From: Amycolatopsis bullii | GTDB lineage: Bacteria; Actinomycetota; Actinomycetes; Mycobacteriales; Pseudonocardiaceae | Length of the DNA stretch: 64,000 bases | NCBI RefSeq assembly: GCF_014654205.1 | Contig: NZ_BNAW01000018.1 | Coordinates: forward strand, 82,740-146,739 | Reading direction: 5' to 3' | Shown: positions 58,742 to 64,000 of the stretch, piece by piece | Layout of the letters: every line of letters starts with the position of its first letter | Position numbering within the stretch: the first letter of the stretch is position 1 | Made by a program: the position numbers and the translations under genes | Notes under the pieces: model-generated | Told to the model about the DNA's origin: nothing | The model's database searches: none | What the model saw: only the letters and a program-made list of their open reading frames with translations

Positions 58742-59757
58742 CGGCGGCGGAGCCGGGCGCGCACGGCCATGGCCAGCCCGCGCAGGACACCGGCGCCGAA
58801 GCCGCCGGCGAACACCGGCAGCAGCGTGGTGACCGCGCGGGCCTCGGGGCCGGTCGCACCGCACTTCTTGACGACCTCGCCCGCCGCGACCGCGCCGAGG
58901 ACACCGGCGGCGAGCGTCGTCTTCGGCTTCTTCGCGGCGAAGAACAGGCCGACGACACCGGCCGCGAGCGCGCCGAACAGCGCGTTGCGGGCCGGGCCGG
59001 GCGAAGCGATGTAGGAGTCCACGTAGGTCGTGCCGCGGAAGTACGCCTGCTGCGTGAACTTCTTGAAGGAGTCGCGCCCGTGGTAGGTCGCCGACAGCTC
59101 CGGGGCGAGCCAGATCCGCTCGCGCTCGGCGATCCAGCGCAGCATGCGGGTGTCGTCGCTGGCGAAGCGGAGGTCGTCGAACAGCGACGCGAACGCCGTC
59201 ACCGAGCCCTCGAGGAGGCCGCGGCGGGCGCAGAAGAACGTGGTGCCCTTCGGGTGGACGTCGAACTCCTCGATGCCGTACGACATCAGCCGCGGGTTCG
59301 CGCAGTACTGGCGCCAGGGCACCTTCACCAGGCCGGCCATGAATCCCGCGTACGGGTTGTGCTCGGAGGCGACGTTGATGTGCCCGTTCCAGACCGCGCG
59401 CTCGGGGTGGTCGACGAGCTGGTCGCGCAGGAACGTCAAGGTGTGCTCGTCGACGACGACGCGGCTGTCGAGCAGGGCGATCCACTCGCCGGACGACTTG
59501 GCGATGCCCGCCCGCCGGGCCTCGAACCGGCCGGAGTTGACCTGGCGCAGCACCGTGATGCCGTGGCGTTCGCGCAGGTCGTCGAGCCGGGACGGAGTGG
59601 CGTCCGTGCTGCCGTCGTCGACCACGACGACCTCGATCGGCCAGCTCGCGGCCGCCGCGGAGGCGAGCAGCGCGCCGACACTGCGTTCGATCCAGTCCTG
59701 CTCGTTGTAGACCGGGATCACGACGCTGAGCGAGGGGAGGAGCGGGTTCGCACTCAC
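58738..59757 (-). CDS. GT2 glycosyltransferase with C-terminal membrane helices
   Basis: A 339-residue family 2 enzyme. VVIPVYNEQDWIERSV, VVVVDDGSTDAT, then SGEWIALLDSRVVVDE (DxR/DxD region) and a C-terminal pair of hydrophobic helices (about 255-320). It transfers a sugar at the inner membrane face. The GTG start has TAGCCT 7 nt before it. It heads the flippase operon and is divergent from the epimerase gene. Confidence 0.9.
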   Translation of the reverse strand: MSANPLLPSLSVVIPVYNEQDWIERSVGALLASAAAASWPIEVVVVDDGSTDATPSRLDDLRERHGITVLRQVNSGRFEARRAGIAKSSGEWIALLDSRVVVDEHTLTFLRDQLVDHPERAVWNGHINVASEHNPYAGFMAGLVKVPWRQYCANPRLMSYGIEEFDVHPKGTTFFCARRGLLEGSVTAFASLFDDLRFASDDTRMLRWIAERERIWLAPELSATYHGRDSFKKFTQQAYFRGTTYVDSYIASPGPARNALFGALAAGVVGLFFAAKKPKTTLAAGVLGAVAAGEVVKKCGATGPEARAVTTLLPVFAGGFGAGVLRGLAMAVRARLRRR

Positions 59758-59764
59758 CGTGCCG

Positions 59765-59770
59765 AGGCTA
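59765..59770 (-). promoter_or_regulatory. -10 box TAGCCT, leaderless GT2 gene
   Basis: TAGCCT on the minus strand, 7 nt, then GTG 59757. Confidence 0.6.
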
Positions 59771-59828
59771 CCCGGCGGCTCCTGCGCCGGGTTGGCCAGT
59801 ATCCTTACGCGACCGCACCCGACCAGAA

Positions 59829-60938
59829 ATGGGCTTCACGGTGATTTCCTTCATTCTCGGCACCACCGCGGAACTGATCAAGATCGCGCCGGTCTACCAC
59901 GGGATCCGCGAGCGCGGGATGCGGCCGAAGATCTGGTTCACCGCCCAGCACGTCGACGAGGTCGCGGACGTTCTCGCGGACCTGAACATGCCGGAGCCGG
60001 ACGTCTGGCTGGTGCCGCAGGACAAGGCCCACAACCTCGAGTCGCCCGCGCAGGTGCCGGGCTGGGCCGCGCAGGTGCTGCGCACCGCGTGGAGCCGCCG
60101 CCACGAGCTGCGCGCCGCGCTGACCGAGGACGGGCGCCCGCCGCTGGTGCTGGTGCACGGCGACACGTTCACCACGCCGTACGGCTCGCTGATCGGCAAG
60201 CGGATCCTCAAGTCCCGCGTCGGGCACGTCGAGGCGGGCGCGCGGTCGGGCAGCATCCTCTCGCCGCTGCCGGAGGAGCTGAACCGCAAGATCGCGGCGA
60301 AGATCGTCGACATCCACTTCGCGCCGAGCATCCGCGAGGTCAACAACCTGCGCAACGCCCGCGGCGTGGTGGTCGACACCGAGGCGAACACGGCGATCGA
60401 CGCGATGCGCCTGGCCATCCACCAGCCGCTGGACGTGCCGAACCTGCCCGAGAAGTTCGGCCTGGCCACGCTGCACCGCTTCGAGCTGGTGTCGCGGCCG
60501 GACAAGTACCGCGAGGCGCTGGAAATCCTGCGCGAACAGAGCCGCAAGATGCCGATCCTGTACATGGCCGGCGCACCGGAGCGCGAGAAGATCCGCTCGC
60601 TGGGCCTCGGGAACATCTTCGACGACCAGTTCATCGTCCAGCCGAAGATGCGGTACCTGAAGTTCCTGCCGCTGGTGGCGCGCGCCGAGTACGTCGTCAC
60701 CGATTCGGGTGGTCTTTCGGCGGAGTGCTACTACCTCGGCCTGCCGTGCGCGGTGCACCGCGAGCGCACGGAGACGCCGCAGCACCTCGGCGAGACGGTC
60801 GTGCTGACCGAAATGCGCGGCGACAAGCTGCAGAACTTCCTCGACACGTACCAGAACCGGCGCGGGGAGTCCTGGATGGACAAGTACCACCCGTCCGAGA
60901 TCGTCGTCGACACGCTGGCGCAGCTCGGCTACTGCTGA
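59829..60938 (+). CDS. UDP-N-acetylglucosamine 2-epimerase (WecB-like)
   Basis: A 369-residue Epimerase_2 protein. FILGTTAELIKIAPVY at the N-terminus, LVHGDTFTTPYGS, GHVEAGARSG and VTDSGGLSAECYYLGLPC (UDP-binding block), with RTETP before the end. It interconverts UDP-GlcNAc and UDP-ManNAc. It would supply an unusual sugar to the neighbouring glycosyltransferases. A TATCCT -10 candidate lies 29 bp before ATG. WecB itself has closer AEAIK-type motifs, so the exact sugar is uncertain. Confidence 0.88.
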   Translation: MGFTVISFILGTTAELIKIAPVYHGIRERGMRPKIWFTAQHVDEVADVLADLNMPEPDVWLVPQDKAHNLESPAQVPGWAAQVLRTAWSRRHELRAALTEDGRPPLVLVHGDTFTTPYGSLIGKRILKSRVGHVEAGARSGSILSPLPEELNRKIAAKIVDIHFAPSIREVNNLRNARGVVVDTEANTAIDAMRLAIHQPLDVPNLPEKFGLATLHRFELVSRPDKYREALEILREQSRKMPILYMAGAPEREKIRSLGLGNIFDDQFIVQPKMRYLKFLPLVARAEYVVTDSGGLSAECYYLGLPCAVHRERTETPQHLGETVVLTEMRGDKLQNFLDTYQNRRGESWMDKYHPSEIVVDTLAQLGYC

Positions 60939-60953
60939 GGTCTCTTTGGGGTG

Positions 60954-60974
60954 ACCCCCGGTTTCTCCGGGGGT
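60954..60974 (+). terminator. Epimerase gene terminator
   Basis: An 8-bp stem ACCCCCGG / CCGGGGGT with a 5-nt loop, 16 bp after the epimerase stop and 20 bp before the hydrolase start. Confidence 0.7.
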
Positions 60975-60994
60975 GAGCCGGGCAAAGTGTCGCC

Positions 60995-61549
60995 ATGATC
61001 CACATCGGACTGGCGGCCGCGCTCGTGGTGGTGCCGCCCATCGACCAGGGTGCCGTTCGCGACGCCGCGCTGTCGGCGGGCTTCCAGGAGGCGTACGTCG
61101 GCGTGGCGGGCCCGATCGCCCAGGCGATCCACGCCGCGTACGACATCCCGGCGTCGGTCACGGTGGCGCAGGCGATCCTGGAGTCGAACTGGGGCCGCAG
61201 CAAGCTGTCGACGGCCGAGCTCAACCACTTCGGCTTCAAGTGCGTGACGCCGACGAGCCCGGGACCGATCGCGCTGAAGTGCGCGCGGTACCCGTCGACG
61301 GAGTGCGTTCCGGCGCCGTGTCATGCGGTGGACGCGTATTTCCGCTCCTACGCCTCGATCGGCGACTCATTCCGTGATTACGGGCGGTTGCTGACGACGT
61401 CGTCGAACTACGCGGCCGCGCTGCCGGTGCGGTCGGACCCGGACGCGTTCATCCGGGCGGTGGCGCGGAAGTACGCCACCGACCCGGAGTACGCGAACAA
61501 GGTCATCCGGCTGATGGACCTCTACGACCTACGACGCTTCGACCGGTGA
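60995..61549 (+). CDS. GH73-like glucosaminidase (peptidoglycan hydrolase)
   Basis: A 184-residue mannosyl-glycoprotein endo-beta-N-acetylglucosaminidase-like domain. VTVAQAILESNWGRSKLS (catalytic Glu) and NHFGFKC, AYFRSYASIGDSFRDYGRLL, NYAAAL. It cleaves GlcNAc-MurNAc bonds in cell wall. A short hydrophobic N-terminus may be a signal but is not convincing. No cell-wall-binding domain is present. The 3' end overlaps the next gene by 47 bp. Confidence 0.85.
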   Translation: MIHIGLAAALVVVPPIDQGAVRDAALSAGFQEAYVGVAGPIAQAIHAAYDIPASVTVAQAILESNWGRSKLSTAELNHFGFKCVTPTSPGPIALKCARYPSTECVPAPCHAVDAYFRSYASIGDSFRDYGRLLTTSSNYAAALPVRSDPDAFIRAVARKYATDPEYANKVIRLMDLYDLRRFDR

Positions 61550-61967
61550 GCTCCTCCAGCTTCGCGAAGAACTCTTCCGCACCCGCCTCGAGAGCGGAAA
61601 GCAGCTTTTCCTCCCCGGTGACCGCGGTCTCGCGGTAGGGCTCGGCCAGGACGGTGATGCGGACCAGTCCCGGCGGGACCGGCTCGAGCGTGAGGTACGC
61701 GGACTGGTCGGGGAACCGCACCTCGGCGCGCCCGTTTTCGCGGTAGCCGGCCACGAGGTCGGCCACGGCACCCCACAGCCCTGGGATGTCCGACTCCCAG
61801 TTCGGGCCCAGGAGGGTGACCGGCCCGATCGTCAGCTCGATCACGCCGGTCAGGTCGGCGCCGCGGCGCAGCTCGGGCAGCTCGGTGCAGTCGCGGATGT
61901 CGACGAACCGCCGGTCGAACGCGATCAGCGTCCGGACCGGCTCGACCGGCAGCCCGTCAAAGGGCAC
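61503..61967 (-). CDS. Hypothetical 154-residue protein downstream of recR
   Basis: A cytosolic protein with alternating strands and two acidic helices (LLSALEAGAEEFFAKLEELTG). I recognise no named domain. It starts 11 bp inside the recR 3' end, so it is co-transcribed with recR, but nothing in it suggests DNA repair. The C-terminus overlaps the convergent hydrolase gene by 47 bp. Codon use is normal, which supports it being real. Confidence 0.68.
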   Translation of the reverse strand: MPFDGLPVEPVRTLIAFDRRFVDIRDCTELPELRRGADLTGVIELTIGPVTLLGPNWESDIPGLWGAVADLVAGYRENGRAEVRFPDQSAYLTLEPVPPGLVRITVLAEPYRETAVTGEEKLLSALEAGAEEFFAKLEELTGRSVVGRRGPSAG

Positions 61968-62553
61968 GGCGGCCCGACAGCGCCCGGCCCAGGGTCAGCT
62001 CGTCCGCGAACTCCAGGTCACCACCCATCGGCAGACCCGACGCCAGCCGCGTCACGCTCAGGCCCGGGAAGTCCCGGAGCATCCGGACCAGGTAGGTCGC
62101 CGTCGCCTCGCCCTCCGTGTTGGGGTCGGTGGCGATGATGATCTCCTTGATGTCCGCCTCGCCGATGCGCTTGAGGAGCTCGCGCATCCGCAGCTGCTCC
62201 GGGCCGATGCCCGACAGCGGGTCGAGCGCGCCGCCCAGGACGTGGTAGCGGCCCTTGAACTCGCGCGTGCGCTCGACCGCCAGGACGTCCTTCGGCTCCT
62301 CGACCACGCAGATGACCGTGAGGTCGCGGCGCTCGTCGCGGCAGATGCGGCACTTCGGGTGCTCGGAGACGTTGCCGCAGACCTCGCAGAACTGCACGCC
62401 CTCCTTGACCTTGCCGAGGACGTCCTGCAGCCGCGCGATGTCGGCCGGGTCGGTGGCCAGCAGGTGGAACGCGATCCGCTGGGCGCTCTTCGGCCCGACC
62501 CCGGGCAAGCGCCCGAGCTCGTCGATCAGGTCCTGGACGACACCTTCGTACAA
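61957..62553 (-). CDS. recR: Recombination mediator RecR
   Basis: A 198-residue RecR. N-terminal helix-hairpin-helix (LPGVGPKSAQRIAFHLL), zinc finger Cys56-Cys59-Cys68-Cys71 and the Toprim domain (VVEEPKDVLAVE, GGALDPLSGIGPEQLR). It works with RecO to load RecA on gapped DNA. The start is TTG 62553 (YEGVVQDLIDELG), matching the family's N-terminus. It follows ybaB by 5 bp, the usual ybaB-recR pair, although dnaX is not adjacent here. Confidence 0.96.
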   Translation of the reverse strand: MYEGVVQDLIDELGRLPGVGPKSAQRIAFHLLATDPADIARLQDVLGKVKEGVQFCEVCGNVSEHPKCRICRDERRDLTVICVVEEPKDVLAVERTREFKGRYHVLGGALDPLSGIGPEQLRMRELLKRIGEADIKEIIIATDPNTEGEATATYLVRMLRDFPGLSVTRLASGLPMGGDLEFADELTLGRALSGRRAL

Positions 62554-62558
62554 GTTCG

Positions 62559-62918
62559 TCAGCCGCCGAAGCCGAGGCTGCCGAGGTCCGGCATGCCGCC
62601 ACCGCCGCCGAGCCCGCCGGCCAGCGGGCCGAGCTTCTGCTCGGTGAGCTTCTGGGCGCTCGCCGAGGCGTCGCGGACCGCCGCGATGATCAGGTCGGAC
62701 AGCGTCTCGACGTCGTCGGGGTCGACCACCTTCGGGTCGATCTGCAGGCTCTTCAGCTGGCTGTCACCGGACACGGTCGCGGTGACCAGTCCGCCGCCGG
62801 CGGTGCCGGTGACCTCGGTGTTGGCCAGCTCTTCCTGGGCTTCGACGAGCTTCTGCTGCATCTGCTGCGCCTGCTGCATCAGCTGGGAAAGGTCGAAGCC
62901 GCCGCCGGGTTGGGCCAT
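62559..62918 (-). CDS. ybaB: YbaB/EbfC nucleoid-associated protein
   Basis: A 119-residue YbaB. FDLSQLMQQAQQMQQKLVEAQEELANTEVTG and GLVTATVSGDSQLKSLQIDP are family blocks, with a Gly-rich tail (LAGGLGGGGGMPDLGS). It binds DNA as a dimer with tweezer-like arms. It is coupled to recR (5-bp gap), as in M. tuberculosis Rv3716c-Rv3715c. Divergent from the amidase gene. Confidence 0.94.
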   Translation of the reverse strand: MAQPGGGFDLSQLMQQAQQMQQKLVEAQEELANTEVTGTAGGGLVTATVSGDSQLKSLQIDPKVVDPDDVETLSDLIIAAVRDASASAQKLTEQKLGPLAGGLGGGGGMPDLGSLGFGG

Positions 62919-63005
62919 GATCGCACTCGGTCCTCTCTGCACGCCTGTGTCCCCACCAGGGTAGTCGCGCCACGCGAAGGGCCGGGCTGTGGCACCGTGG
63001 TCGCC

Positions 63006-63848
63006 GTGCGACGCGCGACTGCTCCCCTGCTGCTGGCCGGTGCCCTCCTGCTCACCGGCTGCTCCGACGACGCTCCGGCGGCTCTTTCCACCGCGCCTGC
63101 GACGGTGGTCACGACTGCTTCGCCCACGTCTTCCGCTTCGCCGTCTCCGTCGTCGGTCACGCCTTCTTCGGTCGCGCCGCCTTCGTCGTCGGCGCCGGCC
63201 GGGAAGGTCGTCGTGCTCGACCCGGGGCACAACGGCGGGAACGGCGCTCACCCGGCGGAGATCAACCGCGCGGTGCCGGCCGGGCGCGGGCAGACCAAGC
63301 CGTGCAACACGACGGGCACCTCGACCAACGCGGGTTACCCCGAGCACGCGTTCACCTTCGACGTGGCCCAGCGGGTCGGAAAAGCGTTGTCGGACAAGGG
63401 AATCCGCGTCGTCTACACGCGACAGAACGACACCGGCGTCGGCCCGTGCGTCGACCGCCGCGCGGCGATCGGCAACGAGGCGAACGCGGACGCGGTCGTC
63501 TCCATCCACGCCGACGGTTCGGAAGCGGCGGGGGCGAACGGCTTCCACGTCGCGTATTCGTCGCCGCCGCTGAACGCCGCGCAGGGAGCACCGTCGACGC
63601 GGCTGGCGCAGACGCTGCGCGACACGATGCGCACGAGCGGCTTCAGCGCGGCGAACTACATCGGCACGAACGGCCTCTCGGCCCGCGCTGACCTGGCCGG
63701 CCTCAACCTCTCGACCCGCCCGGCGGCTCTGGTGGAGTGCGGCAACATGCGCAACGCCACGGAAGCGGCCCGGATGACGAGCGCGGACGGCCGCCAGCAG
63801 TTCGCCACCGCCATCGCGTCGGCCATCGAGGCCTACCTGGCCTCCTGA
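63006..63848 (+). CDS. N-acetylmuramoyl-L-alanine amidase, lipoprotein (Ami1-like)
   Basis: A 280-residue amidase. Signal peptide with lipobox LLTGCSDD (Cys about residue 19), a Ser/Thr/Pro linker (about 24-65), then the Amidase_3 domain: VVLDPGHNGGN (zinc His), GYPEHAFTFD (Glu), SIHADGSE (His) and ALVECGNMRN (catalytic Glu). It cleaves the bond between MurNAc and the stem peptide. It is the counterpart of M. tuberculosis Rv3717, which also follows recR-ybaB, but here it is predicted to be lipid-anchored. GTG 63006 is used; 62997 is possible. Confidence 0.92.
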   Translation: MRRATAPLLLAGALLLTGCSDDAPAALSTAPATVVTTASPTSSASPSPSSVTPSSVAPPSSSAPAGKVVVLDPGHNGGNGAHPAEINRAVPAGRGQTKPCNTTGTSTNAGYPEHAFTFDVAQRVGKALSDKGIRVVYTRQNDTGVGPCVDRRAAIGNEANADAVVSIHADGSEAAGANGFHVAYSSPPLNAAQGAPSTRLAQTLRDTMRTSGFSAANYIGTNGLSARADLAGLNLSTRPAALVECGNMRNATEAARMTSADGRQQFATAIASAIEAYLAS

Positions 63849-63853
63849 CCCAG

Positions 63854-64000
63854 CACCCGAAGAGTCGACCCGCGCACCCGCAGGGTCAGCTTGCGTACCT
63901 GGAGAGTCGGCTTGCGTACCCGAAGAGTCGGCTTGCGTACCCGAAGAGTCGGCTTGCGTACCCGAAGAGTCGGCTTGCGTACCCGAAGAGTCGGCTTGCG
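63854..64000 (+). repeat. 21-bp tandem repeat array, seven units, running off the window
   Basis: Seven head-to-tail units of exactly 21 bp. The last four are identical (TACCCGAAGAGTCGGCTTGCG), the first three increasingly degenerate towards the amidase gene. It starts 6 bp after the amidase stop and continues to the last base. No spacer, so not CRISPR. The period is a multiple of 3, so a 7-residue repeat ORF is open on either strand. Confidence 0.9.

Noticed and set aside
63854..64000. CRISPR array at the window end
   Set aside because: Repeats are contiguous 21-bp units with no spacers and no cas genes nearby.

Overview
The window comes from a very GC-rich actinomycete. WhiB, ECF, TetR and WYL regulators, mycothiol-type families, frequent GTG starts and many leaderless genes point to the Pseudonocardiaceae, and Amycolatopsis or a close relative is the best guess. 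Two blocks follow the Mycobacterium tuberculosis gene order as I remember it: ArsA-ArsA-whiB4-ponA2-phosphoesterase on the left (Rv3679 to Rv3683), and asd/lysC-leuA plus recR-ybaB-amidase further right (Rv3708c-Rv3710, Rv3715c-Rv3717). It reads as a conserved chromosomal arm with accessory islands inserted.

1-10,900: two ArsA-type ATPases (the first cut by the window edge), WhiB4-like regulator, class A penicillin-binding protein, membrane Ser/Thr kinase, phosphoesterase, tRNA-Pro(CGG), methyltransferase, S9 peptidase and a tautomerase. 10,896-21,085: a 10-kb divergent island, the most interesting part of the window. One arm holds a small PaaK/CapK-like protein and three tandem paralogous FemAB/GNAT-like N-acyltransferases. 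The other holds a 23-codon leader ORF, a polyprenyl-phosphate-type glycosyltransferase, an ATP-grasp ligase, a flippase, a NodU/CmcH carbamoyltransferase and a membrane protein. Almost all genes are coupled by 4-bp ATGA/GTGA overlaps. It looks like a pathway that builds, decorates and exports an amino-acylated, carbamoylated lipid-linked glycan, but no product is known to me.

21,000-31,300: mostly stress and housekeeping genes (TIGR03085 protein, glutamate decarboxylase, Dps, Ohr, FMN reductase, HSL-type esterase, TetR, RtcB). They include a pair of head-to-head MFS transporter genes that have both lost their 5' halves. 31,299-45,300: asd-lysC (with an internal start for the beta subunit), leuA with a leaderless leucine leader peptide, WYL, TetR and LysR regulators, peroxiredoxin, two DedA proteins, a DMT exporter and a DGPF/ECF42 sigma pair. 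45,370-51,175: a complete Dpp/Opp-type peptide ABC transporter. 51,502-60,938: a second glycan-assembly island (kinase-like protein, DUF2304 + GT2 pair, two DUF6541-like membrane proteins, flippase, GT2, UDP-GlcNAc 2-epimerase). 60,995-64,000: GH73-like hydrolase, small protein, recR, ybaB, an N-acetylmuramoyl-L-alanine amidase lipoprotein and a 21-bp tandem repeat running off the end.

Two genome-style traits recur. At fourteen starts a TAnnnT-like -10 box lies 6-7 nt before the start codon (leaderless mRNAs). Long perfect palindromes sit at gene 3' ends and often supply the stop codon itself.
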